From: Thermoanaerobaculia bacterium
GTDB lineage: Bacteria; Acidobacteriota; Thermoanaerobaculia; Multivoradales; Multivoraceae
NCBI GenBank assembly: GCA_022823665.1
Contig: JAJEHN010000016.1
Span: 86,966 to 150,965, forward strand
Direction: 5' to 3'
Length of the DNA: 64,000 nucleotides
Part shown: positions 34,781 through 42,775 of the stretch, piece after piece
How the letters are laid out: each line of letters opens with the position of its first letter
Position numbering within the stretch: position 1 is the first letter of the stretch
Program-made: the position numbers and the translations under genes
The notes under the pieces: generated by a model
Databases searched by the model: none
Told to the model about the DNA's origin: nothing
The model's input: the letters and a program-made list of their open reading frames with translations, nothing else

Positions 34781-35842
34781 ATGCTCGAGCCGACCCCGAC
34801 GAGCGGTGCCCGGACCGTGCTCAGCCTGGCGATCGTCGCTGCGCTCGCGGCTTTCGCCTGCGGGCCCGCTCCGGGTGGCGGCGTCGAGACGGCCGGCGCC
34901 GAGCCTCTCGACCTGGAGGGTGACCATGAGCACTACCTCCAGAGCGTGGAAGGCGCCCGGCTCGAACTCGTCGAGCCCGGCGCGGACGGTGCCTGGCGCG
35001 AGATCAGGGGCGCCGGCAGAGTGGTCCGCCTGACGGCGCCGCCCGAGCGGATCGCATCGCGAACGCTGGCGACCGACGAGATCCTGCTGGAGATTGCGGA
35101 ACCGGAGCGAATCGTGCTCCTCTCGCCCTTCGCCGGGGACCCGCAGTTCAGCGCCAGCGCCGACGAGGCGCAGCGCCTGGGGAGCGTCGGCGGCTTCAGC
35201 ACCGAGGAGATCCTGGCGGCGTCGCCCGACCTGGTGTTCGCGGCGGGATTCAACACGCAGGAATCACTCGCTCAACTGGAGGCGGCCGGTGTGCCGGTGG
35301 TCGTCCTGCTCGATCACGAGGACCTGGCGGCTATCGAACGGAACATTCGGATCGTGGGGTTCGCCATCGGCCGGGACCGCGAGGCGGAGCGGCTCGTCGC
35401 GTCGATGCGGCTGCGCCTGGAGGAGGCTCGCGGGCGGGCGGGTTCGCGGACCGAGGGCCTGCGCGTCGTCCACTGGAGCGGCGGCGTGGTGCTGGGTGGG
35501 CGGACCGTGTTCGACGATGCGCTCCGCTACCTTGGCGCCGTGAACGTGGCGGCGGAGAACGGTCTCGAAGGCTGGCCGCGGATCAGCGCCGAGCAGGTCG
35601 TCATCTGGGACCCGGACGTCATCTTCACGGACTCCTATGTGGCAGGCGATGACGTGCCGGGCGCCCTCGACGGCACGCGAGCTGCAAGGCTCGGCAACCT
35701 GGAATCGCTCGATGGCCGGGACATGGCGGCGATTTCGCACCACGTCGCGTCCATGGTCGAGCGGCTCGCCGACGCGCTCGTCCGCGCTTCCGAACGGATC
35801 GAAGCCGCGGGCGGGCGGAACCCGGTGACTGCCGCGGAATGA
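34781..35842 (+). CDS. Metal-chelate/corrinoid ABC transporter binding lipoprotein
   Basis: 353 residues with a lipobox (AAFACGP). The Peripla_BP_2 fold is visible: VVRLTAPPERIAS, then ASPDLVFAAGFNTQESL and VVLLDHEDLAAIERNIRIVG, with the long helix between lobes. This type binds Fe-siderophores, heme or vitamin B12. The stop overlaps the permease start as ATGA. No TonB-dependent receptor gene is in the window, so the ligand stays open. Confidence 0.85.
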   Translation: MLEPTPTSGARTVLSLAIVAALAAFACGPAPGGGVETAGAEPLDLEGDHEHYLQSVEGARLELVEPGADGAWREIRGAGRVVRLTAPPERIASRTLATDEILLEIAEPERIVLLSPFAGDPQFSASADEAQRLGSVGGFSTEEILAASPDLVFAAGFNTQESLAQLEAAGVPVVVLLDHEDLAAIERNIRIVGFAIGRDREAERLVASMRLRLEEARGRAGSRTEGLRVVHWSGGVVLGGRTVFDDALRYLGAVNVAAENGLEGWPRISAEQVVIWDPDVIFTDSYVAGDDVPGALDGTRAARLGNLESLDGRDMAAISHHVASMVERLADALVRASERIEAAGGRNPVTAAE

Positions 35843-36897
35843 GGCTCGCGTTCGGCGGCTACCGGGGCGGCTTCTGGTGGTACATGGCCGCCGGCCTGGC
35901 GCTGCTGCTGGCGTTCGCCGGGATCGGTCTGTTCCGGGGCTCGGTGCCTTTGGACGGACGGGACGTGCTGGCGGTGCTGGCGCGGCATCTGTTGCCCGGT
36001 CAGCACGGCCCCGCCGATCCGAGGGTCGACGCGATCGTCTGGTCGCTTCGGGCGCCGAGGGTCGTCGTGGCGGCGATGGTCGGCGGTTGTCTGGCGCTGG
36101 CCGGCGCCCAGATGCAGGGGCTCTTCCGCAATCCCCTGGCGTCGCCCGGGATCGTCGGTACGAGCACCGGCGCCGCCGCCGGCGCGGTCTTCGCCCTGAC
36201 CTTCGGGTTGGCCGGCAGCTTCCTGCTTGCCGCCCCGCTGTTCGCGGTCGCGGGCGCTCTGCTTTCGCTTCTGATCGTCACCCGGATCGCGACCCGCGAC
36301 GGATACACGCCGGTCACCACCCTGCTGCTTGCCGGCGTCGCCCTGAACGCGCTGCTGGCGGCCTTCAACTCGTGGCTCATCGCTCGTTCCTGGGAGCAGT
36401 ACGAGGCGGCCCGCCGGATCGCCTACTGGATGATGGGCGGCGTCACCGACCGCGGTTGGGTCCATGTCGGGATGGTGCTGCCGGGGATGGTGATCGGCTG
36501 CGCGATGGCGGTCTGGTTCGCGCGCGACCTGGATTTGCTGCTCGAGGGCGAGGAAGTAGCCGCCTCGCTCGGTGTCGATATCGAGCGGGCGAAGCGGGCC
36601 GTGCTCTGGAGCGCGGCGATCCTCACCGGCAGTGCGGTCGCGGTGAGCGGTGTCGTTGGTTTCGTGGGTCTCGTGGTACCGCACCTCGTGCGGCTCCTGC
36701 TGGGGCCGGGTCACCGCCGCCTGCTGCCGGCGGCTTTCCTGACAGGAGCGTGGTTCGTCGTCGGCGCCGATTTGCTGGCGCGGACCCTGGCGGCGCCGGA
36801 GGAGGTCTTCCTGGGAGTGGTCACCGCCTTCGTTGGCGCCCCGTTCTTCCTGTTCCTGCTGGTTCGGCACGAGAGTGAAGTGGCGGTGTCCCGATGA
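35839..36897 (+). CDS. FecCD/BtuC-type ABC permease
   Basis: 352 residues with about nine to ten membrane segments. Conserved blocks are LRAPRVVVAAMVGGCLALAG near residue 75 and VSGVVGFVGLVVPHLVRLL near residue 270, as in BtuC and FecD. It would form a homodimer in the inner membrane. Overlaps at both ends (ATGA) show tight translational coupling with the binding-protein and ATPase genes. Confidence 0.9.
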   Translation: MRLAFGGYRGGFWWYMAAGLALLLAFAGIGLFRGSVPLDGRDVLAVLARHLLPGQHGPADPRVDAIVWSLRAPRVVVAAMVGGCLALAGAQMQGLFRNPLASPGIVGTSTGAAAGAVFALTFGLAGSFLLAAPLFAVAGALLSLLIVTRIATRDGYTPVTTLLLAGVALNALLAAFNSWLIARSWEQYEAARRIAYWMMGGVTDRGWVHVGMVLPGMVIGCAMAVWFARDLDLLLEGEEVAASLGVDIERAKRAVLWSAAILTGSAVAVSGVVGFVGLVVPHLVRLLLGPGHRRLLPAAFLTGAWFVVGADLLARTLAAPEEVFLGVVTAFVGAPFFLFLLVRHESEVAVSR

Positions 36898-37697
36898 CGG
36901 AGGCGATGGACTCCGCGCGCCGGGCGCCGCGGCTCGAGCTCGTCGATGGCGGCGTCGAGCGCCGGGGACGGTGGCTGCTGCGCGACGTCGACCTCGCCAT
37001 CGAGCCGGCCATGCTGACCTCCGTCGTGGGGCCGAACGGCGCCGGCAAGTCGACCCTGCTGCGGCTTCTGAGCGGTACCTGGCGCCTGACGGAAGGCAAG
37101 GCCCTGCTGGGGGGCTTCGACCTGGCGGCGTTGCCGCGCCGCCAGGCGGCCCGGCGGGTGGCCTACGTGCCGCAGACGGTCCGCCCGACCTTCGAGTTCA
37201 CGGTGCGGGAGTTCGTCACCCTGGGCCGCTATCCGCACGAAAGCCGCCTGTTCGGCACCCGTTCCGCCGACCGCGGATGGATCGACCGCTGCCTGGACGA
37301 CACGGACGTTCTGGCGCTCGCCGAACGACGCGTGACGACGTTGTCGGGAGGCGAGTTGCAGCGCGTGCTGATGGCGCGCTGTCTGGCCACCGAGGCGGAG
37401 GTTCTGCTGCTCGACGAGCCGACCTCGAACCTCGATCTCGCCCACGGTCTCGACCTGCTTGGGCTGGCGCGCAACCTGGTCGACGAGGGTCGCTCCGTCG
37501 TGCTCGTCCTGCACGACCTGAACGCGGCCGCCCGCTTCGCCGATCGGGTGGCGGTGCTCGACGGCGGCGCGTTGATCGCCGAGGGCCCGCCGGCGGAAGT
37601 GCTGAACCCGGACCTGCTGCGCCGGGTGTTCCGGGTAGAGGCGGTGCCGCTCGAAGGATCCGCGGCGCCCGTGTTCGACTTCGAACCGTTGCGGTAG
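36894..37697 (+). CDS. FecE/BtuD-type ABC transporter ATPase
   Basis: 267 residues with Walker A GPNGAGKSTLL, Q-loop VPQTVRP, signature LSGGELQRV, Walker B VLLLDEPTSNLD and H-loop VLHDLN. It powers import through the FecCD/BtuC-like channel encoded upstream. The gene ends 2 bp before the convergent MaoC gene, with no space for a terminator. Confidence 0.92.
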   Translation: MTEAMDSARRAPRLELVDGGVERRGRWLLRDVDLAIEPAMLTSVVGPNGAGKSTLLRLLSGTWRLTEGKALLGGFDLAALPRRQAARRVAYVPQTVRPTFEFTVREFVTLGRYPHESRLFGTRSADRGWIDRCLDDTDVLALAERRVTTLSGGELQRVLMARCLATEAEVLLLDEPTSNLDLAHGLDLLGLARNLVDEGRSVVLVLHDLNAAARFADRVAVLDGGALIAEGPPAEVLNPDLLRRVFRVEAVPLEGSAAPVFDFEPLR

Positions 37698-37699
37698 GG

Positions 37700-38155
37700 C
37701 TACAGGCGCACCAGGTAGCTCTGCCGCCCCTCCAGCACCCGCTCGCCCCGCTGGTTGTCGATCTCGCTCTCCAGCACGATGACGCCGGTCGTCCGCTGGC
37801 GCTTGAGCTCCGCGATCCGGAGCGTCGGGTACAGGGTGTCCCCCGGATACACCGGCTTCAGGAACCGGCAGGACTGGTCGACGTAGCCGACCATGGCCCG
37901 TCCCACCACGTCGGCGAAGGTGCCGGCCCCGGCGGCCGTGTAGCAGAGCACCTGGAGACCGTGGGCGAGCATTCCCTCGTGGCCCTGGGACCGGCAGTAC
38001 TCGATGTCGTAGTGGATCGGGTGGTTGTCTCCCGAGATCGCCTGGAACGCCGCGAAGTGGGCGTCGGTCACCGTGCGGCCGGGCAGCGGGAAGGTCTCGC
38101 CGACCCGTAGCTCGTCGAACGGCCTGACCGGGACCAGGCCGCGTTCTTCAGCCAC
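37700..38155 (-). CDS. MaoC-like (R)-specific hydratase / hot-dog protein
   Basis: 151 residues from GTG 38155. AAFQAISGDNHPIHYD is the hydratase-2 motif, with the catalytic Asp and His. PVYPGDTLYP is a second family block. Substrates are 2-enoyl-CoA esters or similar. The first 8 bases overlap the end of the threonine aldolase gene, so it is coupled, although no clear metabolic link is known. Confidence 0.85.
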   Translation of the reverse strand: MAEERGLVPVRPFDELRVGETFPLPGRTVTDAHFAAFQAISGDNHPIHYDIEYCRSQGHEGMLAHGLQVLCYTAAGAGTFADVVGRAMVGYVDQSCRFLKPVYPGDTLYPTLRIAELKRQRTTGVIVLESEIDNQRGERVLEGRQSYLVRL

Positions 38156-39182
38156 CGAACACCCGGACCAGCGCTTCGGCCGCCTGCGCGGTCTCCTCGG
38201 GACTCACGTCGCGGTGCGTCACCAACCGGATACGGGTTGGACTGGTCGTCAGGCACAGGATGTTCTCGCGCGCGAGGGCTTCGACGCATTCCTGCGCGCC
38301 GCGGCCGGTCCCCTCGACCGAGAAGATGAGGATGTTCGTCCTCTGTTCGGCGATCAGGGCGACGCCGGGAAGATCGTTCAGGGTGTCCGCGAGCAGACGG
38401 GCGTTCTCGTGATCCTGGACCAGCAGTGGCGGGCTTTCGTCGAGGGCGACCTCGGCGGCCGCGGCGAGCACGCCGACCTGCCGCATCTGGCCGCCGCACA
38501 TCTGCCGGTAGCGACGGACGTTCCGGATGAAGTCGCGGGAGCCGACGACGATCGATCCGGCCGGCGCGCCCAAGCCCTTCGAGAAGCAGAAGGACAGGGA
38601 GTCGACGGGTCCCGCGGCCTCGGCCGGCGTGCAGCCGAGCGCGGTCGCGGCGTTGAAGAGGCGGGCGCCGTCGAGGTGGACGCGCAGGCCGCGGCGGTGC
38701 GCCAGATCGCAGAGGGCGCGGGTGCGCTCGGGTTCGTAGACGGTGCCGCCGGCCTGGTTGCAACTGTTCTCGAGGCAGAGCAGCCGGGTCGGGGCGAAGG
38801 TCGGGTGGTCGGGCTGGATCGCCGCTTCGACCTGTTCCGGCGCCAGGATGCCGCCGGCCGCCGCCGTCACCGCACGCGGCAGGAGACCGCCGATGCCCGT
38901 GATCCCGTTGTTCTCGTGGTTGATGATGTGGGCGTTCGATTCGAGCAGCACCTCGCTGCCGCGGGGCAGTTCGTGCCCGAGCAGGGACGAGAGATTGCCC
39001 TGGGTGCCCGAAGGAACGAACAGCGCCGCCTCGCGGCCGAGCATGTCCGCGACGCGTTCCTGCAAGCGGTTGACGGTCGGGTCTTCGTGGAAGACGTCGT
39101 CGCCGACCTCGGCAGCGGCCATCGCCCTGCGCATGGCCGGGGACGGCCGGGTCATCGTGTCGGAACGAAGTTCCACCGGCAT
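38148..39182 (-). CDS. Low-specificity threonine aldolase (PLP-dependent)
   Basis: 344 residues. LRSDTMTRPSPAMR and AEVGDDVFHEDPTVN are the family N-terminus; the PLP lysine is in SFCFSKGLGAPAGS and HLDGARLFNA carries the cofactor-binding Asp. It splits threonine or allo-threonine to glycine and acetaldehyde. TATGAT lies 8 nt before the ATG and no ribosome site is present. The start is only 26 bp from the divergent Ppx/GppA start. Confidence 0.9.
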   Translation of the reverse strand: MPVELRSDTMTRPSPAMRRAMAAAEVGDDVFHEDPTVNRLQERVADMLGREAALFVPSGTQGNLSSLLGHELPRGSEVLLESNAHIINHENNGITGIGGLLPRAVTAAAGGILAPEQVEAAIQPDHPTFAPTRLLCLENSCNQAGGTVYEPERTRALCDLAHRRGLRVHLDGARLFNAATALGCTPAEAAGPVDSLSFCFSKGLGAPAGSIVVGSRDFIRNVRRYRQMCGGQMRQVGVLAAAAEVALDESPPLLVQDHENARLLADTLNDLPGVALIAEQRTNILIFSVEGTGRGAQECVEALARENILCLTTSPTRIRLVTHRDVSPEETAQAAEALVRVFGG

Positions 39183-39190
39183 GGCGAGCG

Positions 39191-39198
39191 ATCATACT
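39191..39198. promoter_or_regulatory. Overlapping divergent -10 boxes
   Basis: In the 26-bp gap the minus strand has TATGAT (39196 to 39191), 8 nt before the aldolase ATG. The plus strand has CATACT (39193-39198), 10 nt before the Ppx/GppA ATG. The two hexamers overlap, so polymerases would compete for one site. Confidence 0.45.
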
Positions 39199-39208
39199 TG
39201 CCGCCCGA

Positions 39209-40738
39209 ATGGCCGACGCGCAGTACTCGCTCCCCCTCCCTCCGGCGGATCCGGACGTGGTCGCGGCCGCCGACCTGGGCTCCAACAGCTTTCACCTGGT
39301 CGTGGCCGAAGTGCGGGGCGGCCAGCTCGTGTTCGTCGACCGCCGGAAGGAGTTCGTGCGGTTGGCCGCCGGACTCGATGAGCGCAAACGCCTGACCCCG
39401 GAGGCGACGGCGCGGGCGCTCGACTGTCTCGGCCGCTTCGGCGAACGCGTACGCTCGTTTCCTGCGGGAACGGTCCGCGTCGTGGGCACGAACACGCTGC
39501 GCCAGGCGCGAAACGCCCGCGATCTGCTGGAAGCCGCGCAACGATCGCTTGGCCATCCGGTGGAGATCGTCTCGGGCCTGGAAGAGGCGCGGCTCATCTA
39601 CCTGGGTGTCTCGAGGAGCCTGGCCGGCGACGAACGGCGGCTCGCCGTCGACATCGGCGGAGGTTCGACCGAGCTGATCATCGGCGAGGGCTCGCAGCCG
39701 CTTGACCTGGAGAGCCTGTACATGGGCTGCGTCAGCTTCAGCCTGCGCCACTTCCCGAACGGCCGGGTGAAGGAGAAGCGGTGGCGACGGGCAGAAATCG
39801 CGGCCCTGCAGGAGCTGGAGCCGGTCGAGCGCCGCTTCCGAAACGGCGCCGGCTGGCGGGTCGCAGTCGGTTCGTCGGGGACCGTTCGCTCGGTGGCCGA
39901 AGTGGTGCAGGCGGCGGGCTGGTGCGAGCAGGGAATCACGCTCGAGGCCCTGCTGCGCCTTCGCGAACACCTGCTCGAACAGGGAACGACGGTGCAGGGC
40001 GGCATCAAGGGCCTCAGCGACGGGCGAGCGCCGGTGTTCGCCGGCGGCGTCGCGGTGCTGCTGGCGGTGTTCAAGGCACTGGGCATTGAGCAGATGCGCG
40101 TTGCCGGCGGCGCTCTGCGGGAAGGCGCCCTGTACGACCTGCTCGGCCGGCTGCACCATGAGGACACGCGGCACGCGGCGGTCGAGTCGATGGCCCGGCG
40201 CTATCACGTGCAGCCGGAGCAGGCCGAGAGAGTTCGGGAAACCGCGCTCCAGCTCCTCGCGCAGTGCGCCGAATCGTGGAACCTGACCGGCCAACTCCCG
40301 TGGCTCATGCTCTCCTGGGGCGCGCAACTGCACGAGGTCGGCCTCGACATCAACCACGCCGGCTTCCACAAGCACGGCGCCTACATCGTCGAGAACGCGG
40401 AGATGCACGGCTTTTCGCTCCAGGAGCACCTGCTGCTGGCCTCCCTGGTTCGAAGCCACCGCCGCAAGTTCCCGCGCCAGATTTTCGATCGCCTCCCCTC
40501 GACGTGGCGGCAACCGGCGCGTCGCGGCGCCGTCCTGCTGCGGCTCGCGGCGGTGCTCCACCGGAGCCGGCGGGACGAGCCGCTCGCGGTCAAGCTCGAA
40601 GTCGACGGCCGCGACCTGCACCTCGTGCTGCCGAAGACCTGGGTGGAGAAGTCGCCGTTGACCCGGGCCGACCTGCGCCAGGAGGCGAAGTTCCTCGCCG
40701 CGGCAAAGTACCGGCTGACGGTGGAGGAGGATGGCTGA
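39209..40738 (+). CDS. Exopolyphosphatase / pppGpp phosphatase (Ppx/GppA)
   Basis: 509 residues. The actin-like ASKHA domain is seen from ADLGSNSFHLVVAE to DIGGGSTELIIGE, with GSSGTVRSVAEV further on. The C-terminal HD-type helical domain has LHEVGLDINHAGFHKHGAYI. The length matches Ppx/GppA with the HD domain. It hydrolyses polyphosphate ends or pppGpp. The ATG has no clear ribosome site. The second toxin-antitoxin module follows after 92 bp. Confidence 0.9.
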   Translation: MADAQYSLPLPPADPDVVAAADLGSNSFHLVVAEVRGGQLVFVDRRKEFVRLAAGLDERKRLTPEATARALDCLGRFGERVRSFPAGTVRVVGTNTLRQARNARDLLEAAQRSLGHPVEIVSGLEEARLIYLGVSRSLAGDERRLAVDIGGGSTELIIGEGSQPLDLESLYMGCVSFSLRHFPNGRVKEKRWRRAEIAALQELEPVERRFRNGAGWRVAVGSSGTVRSVAEVVQAAGWCEQGITLEALLRLREHLLEQGTTVQGGIKGLSDGRAPVFAGGVAVLLAVFKALGIEQMRVAGGALREGALYDLLGRLHHEDTRHAAVESMARRYHVQPEQAERVRETALQLLAQCAESWNLTGQLPWLMLSWGAQLHEVGLDINHAGFHKHGAYIVENAEMHGFSLQEHLLLASLVRSHRRKFPRQIFDRLPSTWRQPARRGAVLLRLAAVLHRSRRDEPLAVKLEVDGRDLHLVLPKTWVEKSPLTRADLRQEAKFLAAAKYRLTVEEDG

Positions 40739-40800
40739 CTTCGGCTCGTTCCGGTGCAGCGTCCGTCTTGACTCCGGTGCGCCGGGCCCATTAGGGTGGG

Positions 40801-40810
40801 ATACCGTAAT
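40801..40810 (+). promoter_or_regulatory. Shared 10-bp motif upstream of antitoxin 2
   Basis: ataccgtaat, identical to 3789-3798, lies 20 bp before the GTG of the second VapB-type gene. A TTGACT at 40768-40773 and TAGGGT at 40792-40797 (18-bp spacing) could form a promoter just upstream, putting the motif in the initial transcribed region. Confidence 0.4.
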
Positions 40811-40830
40811 GAGAAGTATGGGGACCCATA

Positions 40831-41076
40831 GTGAAGACGACAATCGAGATCTCGGACGAGTTGGGGAGAGAGGCGAAGGCCCACGCGGCAAGGGAGAACA
40901 TCACGCTGCGAGAGTTGTTCGAGCGCGGCGTGCGGATGGCGATCAAGGCTGACCAGGAGAACAGCGGCTTCGTTCTGCGGGACGGGAGCGTCGGTGGTCA
41001 CGGCCTGCAGCCGGAGTTTCAGGGCGCCGATTGGGCGCGTCTCCGCGAAGCCGTTTACGAGGGCCGCGGCGGTTGA
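40831..41076 (+). CDS. VapB-type antitoxin
   Basis: 81 residues from GTG 40831. The N-terminus MKTTIEISDELGREAKAHAA followed by ITLRELFERGV fits the short RHH/VapB antitoxins that bind DNA as dimers. The tail (GLQPEFQGADWARLREAVYE) should wrap the toxin. TGA overlaps the toxin TTG as TTGA, the same arrangement as at 4042. No frame damage is seen. Confidence 0.82.
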   Translation: MKTTIEISDELGREAKAHAARENITLRELFERGVRMAIKADQENSGFVLRDGSVGGHGLQPEFQGADWARLREAVYEGRGG

Positions 41077-41507
41077 TCGCGACCGACTCGAACCTGCTCA
41101 TCCATGCCCACCGGACAGACTCCGAGTGGCATCCCCAGGCTCGGCGCTGTATCGCGTCGTTGGCGGGAGGAAGGGTGAGATGGGGTCTGCCCTGGCCATG
41201 CGTACATGAGTTCCTCGGCATCGTGACTCACCCACGGGTCTATGCCCCGCCTTCGACCCTTGAGGAAGCTGTCGGCCAGGTTGACCTCTGGCTCGAGTCC
41301 CCGGTCGCCGACCTCCTGACGGAGACCTACACCCACTGGGAGTTGCTGAAGGACCTGCTCCGAAAGGGGCAGGTCAGGGGGCCGATGGTCCATGACGCGC
41401 GCGTGGCGGCGTTGTGCCTCGCGCATGGCGTCACGGAGTTCTGGACGGCCGACCGCGACTTCAGCCGCTTTCCGGACTTGCCGGCCAGGAATCCGCTGCA
41501 GGTCTGA
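41073..41507 (+). CDS. vapC: VapC-type PIN ribonuclease toxin
   Basis: 144 residues from TTG 41073. PIN acids are present: D5 in IATDSNLLIHA, E46 in CVHEFLGI, D108 in MVHDARVAAL, and D127/D129 in WTADRDFSRFP, the classic VapC end block. The family cleaves tRNA or rRNA. It ends inside a hairpin that may stop transcription in both directions. It is distinct from the first PIN toxin in sequence, so the two modules are not recent copies. Confidence 0.87.
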   Translation: MIATDSNLLIHAHRTDSEWHPQARRCIASLAGGRVRWGLPWPCVHEFLGIVTHPRVYAPPSTLEEAVGQVDLWLESPVADLLTETYTHWELLKDLLRKGQVRGPMVHDARVAALCLAHGVTEFWTADRDFSRFPDLPARNPLQV

Positions 41508-41540
41508 GAGGCCCAGGCCGGTTCGGGCCGTCTCCTGCAG
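41496..41540. terminator. Bidirectional terminator hairpin
   Basis: The outer stem ctgcagg/cctgcag continues into GAGA/TCTC and ggccc/gggcc pairing around a 10-nt loop. It spans the VapC stop and ends 3 bp before the stop of the convergent HAD gene, as expected of a shared terminator. No T-tract is present. Confidence 0.5.
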
Positions 41541-41543
41541 CCA

Positions 41544-42287
41544 TCATGCCTCGGCGTTGGTGCACTCCGTTACGGCGTCGGACATCTCTCCCATCGAGAA
41601 GAACACGAAGTCGGTCGTCGGCATCGTCTCGACGCGTTCGGTAGCGCCCCAACTCCCTCCTTCGGAGAGCCGCTGCCGGTCGATCCAGGCGTTCGCAAGG
41701 CCGAACCGGTTCGCAGGCGCGTGGTCGTGGTGCAGGCTCTGCGCAGTGTGCAGAACGTCGGAACGATCGAGCCCGAAGTCGGTCTTGAGATGAGCGAGCA
41801 GATACTCGAAGTTCCTGTCGGCGGGCTTGTACGAACCGATGTCCTCGGCGGTGTAGATCGCGTCGAACTCGACGCCGAGCTTGCGGGCCGATCCGGCGAT
41901 GCCGGCCCTGTGGACGTTCGACAGGATGACGAGCCGGAAGTGTCGCTTGAGCACCCGCAACGCGTCCGCGGTGTCCGGGAACGCCGGCCAGTCGGGCACG
42001 GAGGCGCCGAACGCCTCATCGAGTTCCGGGGCCGTCCGCATGGCCAGGCGGTCGGCGATGCGGCGATGGACGCGAGCCAGCAGCTCAGGGTAGAGGAGAT
42101 CGGGCGTCTCCTGCTCCTGCAGGCTTTCGCACTGGCCGAACGCAAGGAGCGCCGCGTCGCGGCTGACCTCGGCGCCCGGGTTCCGCATGATCAGCGGCTG
42201 GAGCGCGTCCCAGATCCCGGTCTCCCAGTCGATCAGGGTGCCGTAGCAGTCGAAGGTCAGGACCTTGTAGTCGGTGGGTCTTGGCAT
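41544..42287 (-). CDS. HAD hydrolase, haloacid dehalogenase type II-like
   Basis: 247 residues from ATG 42287. Motif I is LTFDCYGTLIDWE, the form of L-2-haloacid dehalogenases; motif II is VILSNVHR; the Lys is in IGSYKPADRNF; LHTAQSLHHDHAPANRFG replaces the usual motif IV and has Ala/Gln in place of the acidic pair, as in dehalogenases. The AWIDRQ block that follows is also dehalogenase-like. A dehalogenase-type or related hydrolase is likely. Confidence 0.85.
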   Translation of the reverse strand: MPRPTDYKVLTFDCYGTLIDWETGIWDALQPLIMRNPGAEVSRDAALLAFGQCESLQEQETPDLLYPELLARVHRRIADRLAMRTAPELDEAFGASVPDWPAFPDTADALRVLKRHFRLVILSNVHRAGIAGSARKLGVEFDAIYTAEDIGSYKPADRNFEYLLAHLKTDFGLDRSDVLHTAQSLHHDHAPANRFGLANAWIDRQRLSEGGSWGATERVETMPTTDFVFFSMGEMSDAVTECTNAEA

Positions 42288-42348
42288 GGATCCGCGTCCG
42301 GCATTCTGTCCCAAGGGAGGGGACGAGGCGCTGACTTCCTTGAATGCG

Positions 42349-42411
42349 GAGCCGGCCTGCGGCCGGCTCGTCTCTTGGCCGCCTTCGGCGGCAGCGGGTC
42401 GGAAGACCCGC
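42349..42411. repeat. Three tandem REP-like hairpins
   Basis: gagccggcc/ggccggctc with a 3-nt loop (42349-42369), gccgcc/ggcggc with a ttc loop (42378-42392) and gcgggtc/gacccgc with a ggaa loop (42394-42411) follow each other within 63 bases. All stems are perfect. Such clusters resemble repetitive extragenic palindromes; copies elsewhere in the genome would be needed to prove that. Confidence 0.6.
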
Positions 42412-42479
42412 GTACCCAGAGCTGCGGCTGTGGCGTTGGGGTGTTCTCTACCAGGGCGGACTGCTCACGATGAGCGGAT

Positions 42480-42497
42480 GCCGGCCAGAAGGCCGGC
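42480..42497. repeat. REP-like palindrome
   Basis: gccggcc and ggccggc form a 7-bp stem around the loop agaa. Its core shares gccggcc with the first hairpin at 42349. Confidence 0.5.
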
Positions 42498-42543
42498 GCA
42501 CCGGCACTTTCCGCGACGTGGCAGCGAGCCGGGAACGTCCAGC

Positions 42544-42713
42544 CCGCACCGGGCCGCGGGGGAGGGTCCCAGCGGGCTGGAGGCGAGCGACTTCCGATGC
42601 CCCCCGGTAACGAGGGACTGGCGGAGCGAAGCCGACCGAAGCGAACCCCCAACCCCTCATTGACCAAGAAGGGGTGAGCGTCCGATGGGACCCTCCCCCG
42701 CGGCCCGGTGCGG
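42544..42713. repeat. Perfect 28-bp inverted repeat, arms 42544-42571 and 42686-42713
   Basis: The arms are exact reverse complements over 28 bases, each with a run of five G or C next to gccgcg or its complement. The 114-nt spacer holds a further weak stem (acccct/aggggt). As RNA this would be a very stable long hairpin; as DNA it could be the ends of a small mobile element. Confidence 0.7.
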
Positions 42714-42775
42714 ACGGGTAGAACCCCCGCCGTCCCATCCGCGCCGAGCGACTCCACCCGCGCCGAGCGTCGGCG

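Larger units (their letters stand above)
42288..42775. other. 488-bp non-coding stretch with many hairpins
   Basis: No frame here has a plausible start, homology or codon pattern. It lies upstream of the minus-strand HAD gene and downstream of the carboxylase. It holds four short perfect palindromes and a 28-bp inverted repeat with a 114-nt spacer, annotated separately. The density of structure is unlike any other gap in the window. Confidence 0.7.
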
